Positions 15,292-23,360 of a stretch of DNA of 32,610 nt are shown piece after piece. A program made the position numbers and the translations under genes. The notes under the pieces were generated by a model. The model saw only the letters and a program-made list of their open reading frames with translations, was not told the DNA's origin and did no database searches. The first letter of the stretch is position 1. Each line of letters starts with the position of its first letter. The stretch comes from an uncultured Burkholderiales bacterium (GTDB taxonomy: Bacteria > Pseudomonadota > Gammaproteobacteria > Burkholderiales > Thiobacillaceae): NCBI GenBank assembly GCA_938038385.1, contig CALHRD010000095.1, positions 1 to 32,610 on the forward strand. Reading direction: 5' to 3'.

Positions 15292-15789
15292 TCAGCGTAT
15301 GTCCTCGATATTGAATTTCTTGTCCATGACCTGCGGGATGAGCAGGGCATAACCCTGGTTCTGCCAGTGGATCAGCTCCGTCATGGCCGAGGGGACGGCC
15401 TGGACGAAGTCCTGCAGGTCCTTCAGGGCGTAGCCATAGTCCTCCATGGCCAGCATGCAGACCTTGAACGCCACGCCCTTGTCGGCGTAATAACGCATGC
15501 GTTCCACCACCTCCTTGTATTTCGCCTCGTTCTTCTTGGCCACGGTGACCAGCTCGGTGCCGTGCAGCACCACCTTGATGGTCTCCGGGTCGTAATCGTA
15601 AGGCGCGACGGACAGGGGCAGCACGATTCCCCGTAACCAATAGAGGGCGGATGCCATCTTGGCCGGGTCGTCGAGGTAGATGTCCAGCACCACCCTGGGT
15701 GGTGCATAGGGGGTTTGTACGAAGCGGGCCTCGCCGTGAACGGTGGGGGACAGCGCCAACAACAGACTGAGCATGAACGGACGCAGCAT
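15292..15789 (-). CDS. Secreted DsrE/DsrF-like family protein
   Basis: 165 residues from ATG at 15789, with CGGAGA upstream on the minus strand. The N-terminus MLRPFMLSLLLALSPTVHG is a signal peptide. The rest (VVLDIYLDDPAKMASALYWLRG, IKVVLHGTELVTVAKKN, MRYYADKGVAFKVCMLAMEDYG, DFVQAVPSAMTELIHWQNQGYALLIP) matches the DsrE/F-like fold of 'intracellular sulfur oxidation' annotated proteins. DsrE proteins carry sulfur on a cysteine; the one candidate here is in VCMLAM. The exported location suggests a periplasmic sulfur or thiol role, but none is shown. It follows rsgA at a 126-base gap and probably has its own promoter, which I could not place. Confidence 0.82.
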   Translation of the reverse strand: MLRPFMLSLLLALSPTVHGEARFVQTPYAPPRVVLDIYLDDPAKMASALYWLRGIVLPLSVAPYDYDPETIKVVLHGTELVTVAKKNEAKYKEVVERMRYYADKGVAFKVCMLAMEDYGYALKDLQDFVQAVPSAMTELIHWQNQGYALLIPQVMDKKFNIEDIR

Positions 15790-15915
15790 GATTATCTCCG
15801 GGATTAGTCGACATTTTCAGTCTAGTACTGGCGACCGGGTTTGCCATGAGTATGCGGCCCCAAACCGGTCAGGCCCCTGGGCGAGCGGTCCGGGTCAAGC
15901 CCGTACCAGGGGGGC

Positions 15916-16857
15916 TCAGTATCTCGCTTGGGCGTTTTCCCGCACCAGATCCCGATAGACCCGCCACCGCTCCGCCATGATGCGGCCGGACTGCACGGCT
16001 GCCAGGACGGCGCAATCGGGTTCGTTGAGGTGGCGGCAGTCGTGGAACCGGCATTGTCCCGCCAGGCGGCGAAATTCGGGAAAAACCGCCCTGAGTTCGT
16101 CCAGGGTGAGATGTCGCAAACCGAATTCCTGCATGCCGGGCGAATCGATGATCGTCCCCCCGCCGGATAGCGGGTACAGACGGGTATGGGTGGTGGTGTG
16201 CCGGCCGGTGTCGAGCGCGCTCGAGATCTCGGCGGTGGCTGCCCCAGCCTGCGGGACGAGGGCATTGACCAGGGTGCTCTTGCCGACGCCCGAGGCGCCG
16301 ACCAGCACCGATGTCCGCCCGGTCAGCCAGGGCAGAAGCGGCTTGATGTCCTGCCTGGCGGACAGGCAGACGAGGGGGTAGCCCAGATCGGCATAGGCAC
16401 GCAGCCGTGTGAGGTAGGCCGCCGTTTCGGGCAGTTCGACCTTGTTCAGCAGGATCAGGGCATCAATGCTGGCGGCCTCGGCGGCCACCAGACAGCGGTT
16501 GAGCAGTTCAGCCCGCGGAGTCGGTACCGCCGCCGTCACGACGACGACCCGATCGACGTTCGCAGCCAGCAGTTTCGAGCGCTGTCCGTCCGAGCGCCAG
16601 AGCAGGTTGTCCCTGGGCAGGATGCGTTCGATCACCCCGGCAGACGGACCGGTTGCGCGGATCTCCACCCGGTCGTTGCAGGCCACGCCCCCCTTCTTGC
16701 CGCGGGTCACGCAATCGACCAGCGCACCCTCCGCATCCACCAGATAATGCCTGCCGTGGACGGCGACCACGCGGCCTGTGACTGAGCGGCCGCTCACCGC
16801 GGAAGCATGGGCTGATGGAACGGTTTCTTGCACCCCGCCGGTATGCGGGCCGGGCAT
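15916..16857 (-). CDS. rsgA: Ribosome small subunit biogenesis GTPase RsgA
   Basis: 313 residues from ATG at 16857. An OB-fold (~25-85) precedes a circularly permuted GTPase: G4 as NKVE (138-141), G5 at LSA, G1 as GASGVGKST (187-195), G2 around the TTTHT segment, and G3 as DSPG (238-241). The C-terminal zinc site is Cys269, Cys274, His276 and Cys282 in QCRFHDCRHLNEPDC. RsgA releases assembly factors and checks the decoding centre during late 30S maturation. It is followed by an RRNA-independent gene (DsrE-like) and preceded by phhB, whose stop is 19 bases upstream of the rsgA start; the pair may be co-transcribed. Confidence 0.96.
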   Translation of the reverse strand: MPGPHTGGVQETVPSAHASAVSGRSVTGRVVAVHGRHYLVDAEGALVDCVTRGKKGGVACNDRVEIRATGPSAGVIERILPRDNLLWRSDGQRSKLLAANVDRVVVVTAAVPTPRAELLNRCLVAAEAASIDALILLNKVELPETAAYLTRLRAYADLGYPLVCLSARQDIKPLLPWLTGRTSVLVGASGVGKSTLVNALVPQAGAATAEISSALDTGRHTTTHTRLYPLSGGGTIIDSPGMQEFGLRHLTLDELRAVFPEFRRLAGQCRFHDCRHLNEPDCAVLAAVQSGRIMAERWRVYRDLVRENAQARY

Positions 16858-16876
16858 GACCCGGCCTGGGTCGCGA

Positions 16877-17218
16877 TCACAGATCGAACAGGGCGTCGAT
16901 CTTGGCCGCGCAGATGAAGTCGCTCTCCGACAGGCCGTTGATGGCGTGGGTGACGTATTCCACGCGGCAGGTGTTGTAGCCCACGCTGAGGTCGGGATGG
17001 TGTCCCTGCTGGTGCGAGACCCAGGCGATGGCGTTGACGAAGGTCATGGTCACGTAGTGATCGGGGAAGCCGAAATCCTTGCGCAGCTTGCCGTCCACCA
17101 CCTGCCAGCCCTCGAGCTCGGGCAGCAGCCTGGCGATCTCCGCCTCGCCCAGTGGCGGCACGCCGCCCTCACACGGTTTGCACTTGCCCTTGGCCAGATC
17201 GCAGAAGACGTCGGTCAT
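16877..17218 (-). CDS. phhB: 4a-hydroxytetrahydrobiopterin (pterin-4a-carbinolamine) dehydratase
   Basis: 113 residues. The active-site region HQQGHHPDLSVGYNTCRVEY and the following THAINGLSESDFICAAKID are diagnostic of the PCD/DCoH family, and the length is typical. The enzyme dehydrates 4a-hydroxytetrahydropterin, recycling the cofactor of aromatic amino acid hydroxylases; no phenylalanine hydroxylase gene is in view. The N-terminal cysteines (MTDVFCDLAKGKCKPCEGG) are a common feature of the bacterial branch, of unclear function. It starts 9 bases after the end of the cytochrome gene. Confidence 0.95.
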   Translation of the reverse strand: MTDVFCDLAKGKCKPCEGGVPPLGEAEIARLLPELEGWQVVDGKLRKDFGFPDHYVTMTFVNAIAWVSHQQGHHPDLSVGYNTCRVEYVTHAINGLSESDFICAAKIDALFDL

Positions 17219-17227
17219 GGCTTGCCC

Positions 17228-17536
17228 TCATTTGAACTTGTAGAAGGTGGCGTTCAGATACGCGCCGAGGTTGGCCTCGTCCTCCGGGAACAGCTGGGTG
17301 GCCAGCATGGTGTTGCAGGTGGCGATCTGCTGCGCCAGGGCGGAGGCGTTCTTCACCCGGCGGTCGGGGCGGGTGTAGATCTTCGAGCCATCGCCGCCAA
17401 AGCGCGAAATGTGACAGGACGTGCACAATTCCTTGTGCAGCTTCTCGCCAGCCTTGGCATCGCCCTTGGCGAAGGGCGCGGCGTGCAGGCTCAAGGGCAG
17501 GGTGGCCAGGCTCAGGATCAACAGACGTGCTTTCAT
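17228..17536 (-). CDS. Small monohaem cytochrome c
   Basis: 102 residues with a signal peptide (MKARLLILSLATLPLSLHAA) and a haem site CTSCH (Cys38, Cys41, His42). A possible axial Met is in CNTMLATQLF. The family is the short 'cytochrome c, putative' type of chemolithotrophic and photosynthetic proteobacteria, with unknown electron partners. One extra cysteine (ATCNTM) is unusual for the periplasm. The start is 13 bases after the M48 protease stop, so the two are probably one transcript. Confidence 0.88.
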   Translation of the reverse strand: MKARLLILSLATLPLSLHAAPFAKGDAKAGEKLHKELCTSCHISRFGGDGSKIYTRPDRRVKNASALAQQIATCNTMLATQLFPEDEANLGAYLNATFYKFK

Positions 17537-17549
17537 GGTTTCCTCCTCG

Positions 17550-18818
17550 TCAGGCGCGCAGGGGTTGCGCGGTCATGCTGCTCAGAGACGACAGTCGGCG
17601 GATGCGTTCCGTCGCCTTGGGGTGGCTGTCGTAAAAAATTGAATAGAGGGGGTCGGGCGTCAGGGTGGCGGCATTGTCCCGATAGAGCCTGACGAGCGCG
17701 GCGATCAGATGACCGGGTTCGCTGTGTTGCGCGGCAAAGGCATCGGCCTCGAACTCGTGCTTGCGCGAATAAAGGCTCATCAGCGGCGACAGGGGAAACA
17801 GGAAGACCGGCAGCACGAGGAAGAACAGGGCCAGCGCCGTGGCATCGGTCTGCGTCGAGACCTGCAGTCCGGCATAGAACCAGGCGGATTCCTTCAGCCA
17901 GGCCAGGACCAGCAGCAGTACGAGGCTGACCACGAACATGAAGGCGATGCGTTTGGTCACGTGCCGTCGCCTGAAGTGACCCAGTTCATGCGCGAGCACG
18001 GCCTCGGTTTGCTCGGGCGAGAGTTGCGAGAGCAGGGTATCGAAGAAGACGATGCGCTTGGATTTGCCCAGACCGGTGAAATAGGCGTTGCCGTGACTGG
18101 AGCGGCGCGAGCCGTCCATGACGAACACCCCGTCCGACTCGAAGCCCGTGCGCGCCAGCAGTCGTTCGATGCGCTGCTTGAGCGCGGCATCCGCCAGGGG
18201 GGTGAACTTGTTGAACATTGGGGCGATGAGCGTGGGATACACCGCCAGCACCAGCAGATTGAAGCCCATCCAGGCAAGCCACACCCACAGCCACCACAGC
18301 TCGCCCATGGCAGCCATCAGCCAGAGCACGAGCAGGATCAGCGGCCCGCCCAGGGCCAGGCCGAGGCCGGTCTGCTTGACCAGATCGGCGGCGAACCCGG
18401 CCAGGGTCTGGCGGTTGAAGCCGAATCGTGCCTCGATGCGAAACTGTCGATACAGGGCGAGGGGAAGCTCCGCCGCCGAGAGCAGCGCGGCCAGGGCCAG
18501 CAGCAGGAGGGTGCCCTGCACCAGGGGGCCATCGACGAGGCCGCTGATCAGCTCATGCAGCCACTGCAGGCCGCCGCCCAGGGTGAACGCCCACAGCAGC
18601 GCGGCCTCCAGTGCGAGGTGGACGATGCCCAGGCGTGTCTTGGCCAGGGTGTAGTCCGCGGCCCGTTGGTGCTGCTCCGGCGTGATGCTGCCGGCGAAGG
18701 CTGCCGGTACCGTCTGCCGATGCAGCCAGACATGGCGCATCTGGCGCAGGGCCAGCCAAAGCCGCAGACCGAAGGTCAGGATGAAGAAGGCGAGAAACAG
18801 GCTGGTGAAGCTGGGCAT
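17550..18818 (-). CDS. Ste24-like M48 family integral membrane metalloprotease
   Basis: 422 residues with about seven hydrophobic segments. The zinc motif is HELGH (277-281), and the third ligand lies in SRKHEFEADAFA (Glu355 of ExxAD). The region FGFNRQT near 132-138 is the signature of the CAAX prenyl protease 1 / Ste24 branch (M48A) rather than HtpX, which is shorter. In eukaryotes Ste24 cleaves prenylated proteins and clears clogged translocons; bacterial homologues probably take part in membrane protein quality control. It starts 107 bases from orn on the opposite strand, so a divergent promoter region is shared (18819-18925). No clear promoter boxes were found there. Confidence 0.92.
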   Translation of the reverse strand: MPSFTSLFLAFFILTFGLRLWLALRQMRHVWLHRQTVPAAFAGSITPEQHQRAADYTLAKTRLGIVHLALEAALLWAFTLGGGLQWLHELISGLVDGPLVQGTLLLLALAALLSAAELPLALYRQFRIEARFGFNRQTLAGFAADLVKQTGLGLALGGPLILLVLWLMAAMGELWWLWVWLAWMGFNLLVLAVYPTLIAPMFNKFTPLADAALKQRIERLLARTGFESDGVFVMDGSRRSSHGNAYFTGLGKSKRIVFFDTLLSQLSPEQTEAVLAHELGHFRRRHVTKRIAFMFVVSLVLLLVLAWLKESAWFYAGLQVSTQTDATALALFFLVLPVFLFPLSPLMSLYSRKHEFEADAFAAQHSEPGHLIAALVRLYRDNAATLTPDPLYSIFYDSHPKATERIRRLSSLSSMTAQPLRA

Positions 18819-18925
18819 GACGGCAAGGAGTCAAAAACCTCTTTAATTTCAGGTGATTAAGCCCGACTCAGGACGATTTCGGGTCGATTATGCCACAATA
18901 GCACGCCTTGCTTTCGGGAGGCACC

Positions 18926-19471
18926 ATGCCGCAATGCGATACCCACCTGGTCTGGATCGATATGGAGATGAGCGGTCTCGATCCCGATGCCAACCGCATC
19001 CTGGAGGTCGCCCTGGTGGTCACCGACAAGAACCTGGAGACGGTGGCGGAGGGGCCCGTGCTGGTGGTACACCAGCCCGACACCCTGCTGGACGCCATGG
19101 ACAGCTGGAACAAAGGCACGCATGGCAAATCCGGCCTGATCGACAAGGTCAAGGCCTCGCGTCTCACCGAGGCGGATGTGGAGGCGCAGATGCTGGCCTT
19201 CATGCAGCAACACGTGCCCAAGCGCACCTCACCCATGTGCGGCAACTCCATCTGCCAGGACCGCCGCTTCCTCGCCCGCTACATGCCCAGACTGGAGGAG
19301 TACTTCCACTACCGCAACCTGGACGTCTCCACCCTCAAGGAACTGGCGGCGCGTTGGCGGCCGGAACTCAAGGACGGCTACAAGAAGGAGAACAAGCACA
19401 CCGCCCTGGCCGACATCTACGAATCCATCGGCGAACTCAGGTACTACCGCGAGCACTTCATCAAAGGATGA
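18926..19471 (+). CDS. orn: Oligoribonuclease
   Basis: 181 residues from ATG 18926, preceded by GGGAGG; an upstream in-frame TTG (18908) is less likely. It is a DEDDh exonuclease: [13 protein letters not shown] supplies Asp12 and Glu14, [16 protein letters not shown] and the C-terminal [12 protein letters not shown] supply the remaining Asp and catalytic His. Length and sequence match the standard proteobacterial enzyme, which degrades 2-5 nt RNAs and pGpG and is usually essential. Confidence 0.97.
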   Translation: MPQCDTHLVWIDMEMSGLDPDANRILEVALVVTDKNLETVAEGPVLVVHQPDTLLDAMDSWNKGTHGKSGLIDKVKASRLTEADVEAQMLAFMQQHVPKRTSPMCGNSICQDRRFLARYMPRLEEYFHYRNLDVSTLKELAARWRPELKDGYKKENKHTALADIYESIGELRYYREHFIKG

Positions 19472-19582
19472 GACCGAACTGGTAGGCTATGCGGCGTTGG
19501 CCACCCTGAGTCACCGACCGCATCGTGGTGCCTCGACCGCCAGACCTCAGCCGTTACCCGCAGTCAGTAAAGGAACAAGAAC

Positions 19583-22135
19583 ATGAAACCCGGCACCCCC
19601 TTCGTCATCGAGGTGAACCCTCGTCTTCCCCGCCGTCTCTCCCGCCTGACCGAGCTGTCGGAAAATCTCTGGTACAGCTGGGACCATCTCACACGCACCC
19701 TGTTCGCCCGCCTGCACCCCGGCCTGTGGGACGCCGTCGGTCACAATCCCAAGGCCTTCCTCAAACGGGTGGACGAGCAGCGACTGGTCGAGGCTGCCGA
19801 AGACCACATCTTCCTGGGCAACTACAACCGGGTGCTGTCGTCCTTCGACACCTACCTGAGCGAGCCCCTGCGCCTGGAGCAGCACCTGGACCTGAAGGCA
19901 GGCGATCTCATCGCCTATTTCTGCGCCGAGTTCGGCCTGCACGAGAGCTTTCCGGTCTATTCCGGCGGCCTCGGCATCCTTGCCGGCGACCACTGCAAGA
20001 GCGCCTCCGACCTGAGGCTGCCCTTCGTCGCCGTGGGGCTGCTTTATCGGCAGGGCTATTTCGCCCAGAGAATCGACAATGACGGCAACCAGATCGCCAC
20101 GTATACCGACGCCGATTTCGACGACCTGCCGATCGAGCCCGCCCGGCGCGAGGACGGCAGCGAGGTGCACGTGCACGTCGACATGCCCGGTCGCCGCGTC
20201 GAGGTCAAGGTGTGGATCGCCCACGTCGGTCATATCAAGCTCTATCTGCTGGATACCGACCTGCCGGAGAACCGGGCCGAGGACCGCTACATCACCCACC
20301 AGCTCTACGGCGGCGACCGCCACACCCGCATCCAGCAGGAAATCGTCCTCGGTGTAGGCGGCATCCGCGCCCTGGAGCAGCTCGGCATCAAGCCCACCGT
20401 CTATCACATCAACGAGGGCCATGCCGCCTTTCTGGTGCTGGAGCGCACCCGCCGCAAGGTGAAGACGGGCCTCTCGTTCCATGCCGCCCTGGAGGCGGTG
20501 GCTGCCTCCACCGTGTTCACCACGCATACACCGGTGCCGGCGGGTCATGATCACTTCGCCGAGGAGATGATCTGGGACTATTTCGGCAACTGCTGCACGG
20601 ACCTGGGCGTGGGTCGTGACGAGTTCATGCGTCTGGGCGGTGCCGGTCATGGCCAGGATTTCAACATGACCAAACTGGCCCTGCACGGCTCGCGCCACCA
20701 CAACGGTGTCTCCCGCATCCACGGCGAGGTCTCCGCCCGCATCTGCGCCGACATGTGGCCACAGGTCAGCCCGCACGAGTCGCCCATGGACTACATCACC
20801 AACGGCGTGCACGTGCCCACCGTGCTGGCTCAGGACTGGCAGGACCTGTTCGACAACAAGCTGGGCTATGAATGGCGCCGGCGTCTGCGCGATGTGGAAT
20901 TTTGGCAGCGCGTCGGGAATATCCCCGACAACCAGTTCTGGTCAGTGCACCAGACGCTCAAGACGCAGATGCTGCATACCGTGCGCTATCGCTACACGCA
21001 GCAGCACCTGCGCAACCATGGTTCCGAGGCGCATCTCGAGCGCATGTTGAAGAACGCCAACCCGCTCGATCCCAATGTGCTGACCATCGGTTTTGCACGC
21101 CGCTTCGCCACCTACAAGCGGGCAACCCTGTTGTTCGAGAACATGGACTGGCTGCGCGAGATCGTGCACGACGACAAACGTCCGGTGCTGTTCATTTTCG
21201 CCGGCAAGGCCCACCCGGCCGACAAACCCGGTCAGGAACTGATCCGCCGCATCCACGAGATCACCCGCAGCTCCGAGTTCGAGGGCAAGTTCCTGCTGGT
21301 CGAGGGTTACGACCTGGGGCTCGCTCGCCGTCTGGTCTCCGGCTGTGACGTCTGGCTCAACAACCCCATCTATCCGCTCGAGGCCTCGGGCACCTCCGGC
21401 ATGAAGGCCGGCATGAACGGCGTGATCAACCTGTCCGTATTGGATGGCTGGTGGGGCGAGGGCTACGACGGAACCAACGGCTGGGCCATCCGCCCTTCAC
21501 CTGAATACTACGACGACGCACGCCGGAATCTGGAAGACAGCCGCGACCTCTACGAACTGCTGCAGGATCAGGTCATCCCCATGTACTACCGGCGGAACGA
21601 ACTGGGCTTCTCGCCCGAGTGGGTGAAGATGGCCAAGCGCTCCATCGCTACCCTCCTGCCGCGGTTCAATGCCTCGCGCATGGTGGTGGAATACGTCAAC
21701 CGCTTCTACGCCCCGGCCAGCCGGCAGTGGCGCCGCTATTCCGAAAACGGCTTCGCCGCCGCCAAGGCGCTGGCCGCCTGGAAGGCGAGGGTGCGCGAGG
21801 CCTGGAGTGGTGTCGGGATCCGCCGTCTGGACGACCCGCGCCGGCGCATCACCTTCGGCGAGAGCGTGGACCTCAAGGTCGCGGTCAACCTGAACGGGCT
21901 CGCCCCCGAGGATGTGCGCGTGGAGCTGCTCATCGGTCGCGCCTCCAAGAACGGCCAGGACAAGGACCTCACGGTCCTGCAGTTCCAGGCGGTGAGCTGC
22001 ACCGGCAAGGAGTGCGACTTTGCGCTGGAGCTCACGCCCGAGCTCTGTGGCCGTCTGCTCTACCGTATCCGAGTCTATCCCTACCACGAACTGCTGACCC
22101 ACCCGTTCGAGACCGGGCTGATGGTATGGCTCTGA
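19583..22135 (+). CDS. glgP: Alpha-glucan (glycogen/starch) phosphorylase, DUF3417 type
   Basis: 850 residues, start ATG 19583 with AAAGGA upstream. The N-terminal ~110 residues (LPRRLSRLTELSENLWYSWD) are the DUF3417 module of the TIGR02094 phosphorylase branch. The catalytic region has CAEFGLHESFPVYSGGLGILAGDH, YHINEGHAAFLVLE and FARRFATYKRATLLF. The PLP lysine motif is EASGTSGMKAGMNGV with Lys608. It releases glucose-1-phosphate from alpha-1,4-glucans; this branch (as in Thermotoga and Thermus maltodextrin phosphorylases) differs from E. coli GlgP. No other glycogen gene is nearby. Confidence 0.94.
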   Translation: MKPGTPFVIEVNPRLPRRLSRLTELSENLWYSWDHLTRTLFARLHPGLWDAVGHNPKAFLKRVDEQRLVEAAEDHIFLGNYNRVLSSFDTYLSEPLRLEQHLDLKAGDLIAYFCAEFGLHESFPVYSGGLGILAGDHCKSASDLRLPFVAVGLLYRQGYFAQRIDNDGNQIATYTDADFDDLPIEPARREDGSEVHVHVDMPGRRVEVKVWIAHVGHIKLYLLDTDLPENRAEDRYITHQLYGGDRHTRIQQEIVLGVGGIRALEQLGIKPTVYHINEGHAAFLVLERTRRKVKTGLSFHAALEAVAASTVFTTHTPVPAGHDHFAEEMIWDYFGNCCTDLGVGRDEFMRLGGAGHGQDFNMTKLALHGSRHHNGVSRIHGEVSARICADMWPQVSPHESPMDYITNGVHVPTVLAQDWQDLFDNKLGYEWRRRLRDVEFWQRVGNIPDNQFWSVHQTLKTQMLHTVRYRYTQQHLRNHGSEAHLERMLKNANPLDPNVLTIGFARRFATYKRATLLFENMDWLREIVHDDKRPVLFIFAGKAHPADKPGQELIRRIHEITRSSEFEGKFLLVEGYDLGLARRLVSGCDVWLNNPIYPLEASGTSGMKAGMNGVINLSVLDGWWGEGYDGTNGWAIRPSPEYYDDARRNLEDSRDLYELLQDQVIPMYYRRNELGFSPEWVKMAKRSIATLLPRFNASRMVVEYVNRFYAPASRQWRRYSENGFAAAKALAAWKARVREAWSGVGIRRLDDPRRRITFGESVDLKVAVNLNGLAPEDVRVELLIGRASKNGQDKDLTVLQFQAVSCTGKECDFALELTPELCGRLLYRIRVYPYHELLTHPFETGLMVWL

Positions 22136-22227
22136 TCGACCAGGGCCTGGCTTCGCCCTACCCGAGCGCCGAGGGAGGGTAAGACTCTCCTGAGGGCGGG
22201 CGCATTTTCTGATGGGTGCCGCCTCCG

Positions 22228-22253
22228 CTGTGCCACTCGTACCTGTGGCACAG
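22228..22253. repeat. 9-bp perfect inverted repeat upstream of the exosortase gene
   Basis: CTGTGCCAC (22228-22236) and GTGGCACAG (22245-22253) are perfect reverse complements separated by TCGTACCT. No T-run follows. It could be an operator for the exosortase gene, 131 bases downstream, or a terminator-like structure for glgP, 93 bases upstream. The rest of 22136-22383 shows no gene I can support. Confidence 0.55.
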
Positions 22254-22383
22254 ACCCAATCCGATGGTAATGGCGACACGCTGCACGGGGGGCTTCTTGT
22301 CTGCGACCATGCAATCCGGCATGCGGAACCGGAGATTTCCGGTGGTAACAAAATGTCATCGTCCCCTGCTATCCTTTCGCCGC

Positions 22384-23277
22384 ATGAACCAGACCTCCTC
22401 CGCACCCGGTTTTCCCGCCCAGCTCACTCTCTGGTGGCCGGTTCTCCTCGGCCTCCTGGTGCTGTACGTCCCCACCTACTACGATCTGGCAAACGGCATC
22501 TGGAACACCGAAGAGCAGGCGCACGGTCCCATCGTCCTGATCGTCGCCCTCTACCTGATCTGGACCAAGCGCCACATCTTGCTTCCGGCGGACGGCGCGA
22601 CGGTCGAAGTCCGACCGAGGCCGGTGCTCGGCTGGACGCTGCTCGTCTTCGGCCTGCTGCTCTATGCCCTGGGGCGATCCCAGGAGATCCTGTTGTTCGA
22701 GGTCGGCTCACAGATCCCCGTGCTGCTGGGGGCCCTGCTCATCACCCTGGGTGTCGGCGCTGCACGTAGCCTGTGGTTCGCCCTGTTTTTCCTGCTGTTC
22801 ATGGTGCCCCTGCCGGGCTTCCTGGTCGATGCCGCCACGGGGCCGCTCAAGCAGAACGTCTCCATCATTGCCGAACATCTGCTCTATTTTTTCGGTTATC
22901 CCATCGGCCGCAGCGGCGTCACCCTGACCGTGGGGCCCTACCAGCTCCTTGTGGCCGACGCCTGTTCCGGCCTGCACTCGATGTTCAGCCTCACCGCCAT
23001 GGGGCTGCTCTATCTCTACCTGATGGAACACAAGAGCTGGCTCAGGAACGGCATCCTCATCGCCAGCATCCTGCCCATCGCCTTCGCCGCCAACGTGGTG
23101 CGCGTCATGGTGCTGGTGCTGGTCACCTACCACTTCGGTGACGAGGCCGGGCAGGGCTTCATCCACGACTCCGCCGGCATCGTGTTGTTCGTGGTGGCGC
23201 TGTTGTTCCTTTTCGCCCTCGATGGGCTGTTGGGGCTGTTCCTGGGCCGCAAGCCGCGCGCCGAGGGTGCGCGGTAG
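22384..23277 (+). CDS. Exosortase (XrtB-like)
   Basis: 297 residues from ATG 22384 (MNQTSSAPG); the open frame reaches 22216, but that part is not hydrophobic and looks non-coding. Several membrane spans surround the three catalytic residues: Cys194 in ADACSGLHSM, Arg240 in NVVRVMVL and His261 in FIHDSAGIVLF. Exosortases cleave and sort PEP-CTERM proteins to the surface, usually with exopolysaccharide genes. The length and the lack of a fused EpsI domain fit the XrtB type, though I assign that subtype from memory. No PEP-CTERM protein, EpsI or EPS gene is in the window. It is the last gene before the convergent lpdA. Confidence 0.9.
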   Translation: MNQTSSAPGFPAQLTLWWPVLLGLLVLYVPTYYDLANGIWNTEEQAHGPIVLIVALYLIWTKRHILLPADGATVEVRPRPVLGWTLLVFGLLLYALGRSQEILLFEVGSQIPVLLGALLITLGVGAARSLWFALFFLLFMVPLPGFLVDAATGPLKQNVSIIAEHLLYFFGYPIGRSGVTLTVGPYQLLVADACSGLHSMFSLTAMGLLYLYLMEHKSWLRNGILIASILPIAFAANVVRVMVLVLVTYHFGDEAGQGFIHDSAGIVLFVVALLFLFALDGLLGLFLGRKPRAEGAR

Positions 23278-23284
23278 CGTCATA

Positions 23285-23313
23285 CCCGTCGCGGCCTTCA
23301 CGCCGCAAAGGGT
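23285..23313. terminator. Possible bidirectional terminator between exosortase and lpdA
   Basis: ACCC-GTC-GCGGC-CTTCAC-GCCGC-AAA-GGGT can fold into a stem with one 3x3 internal loop, placed between two convergent genes. There is no T-run, so efficiency is doubtful. Confidence 0.3.
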
Positions 23314-23360
23314 GGCGGGTGCCGACAGGGGCCGCTTGCCGTCGAGCCGTTCTCGGTTGG

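Noticed and set aside
22228-22253. LexA box or sigma-54 promoter
   Set aside because: It contains CTGT and ACAG but the spacing and centre do not fit a LexA box, and no TGC element follows TGGCAC at -24/-12 spacing.
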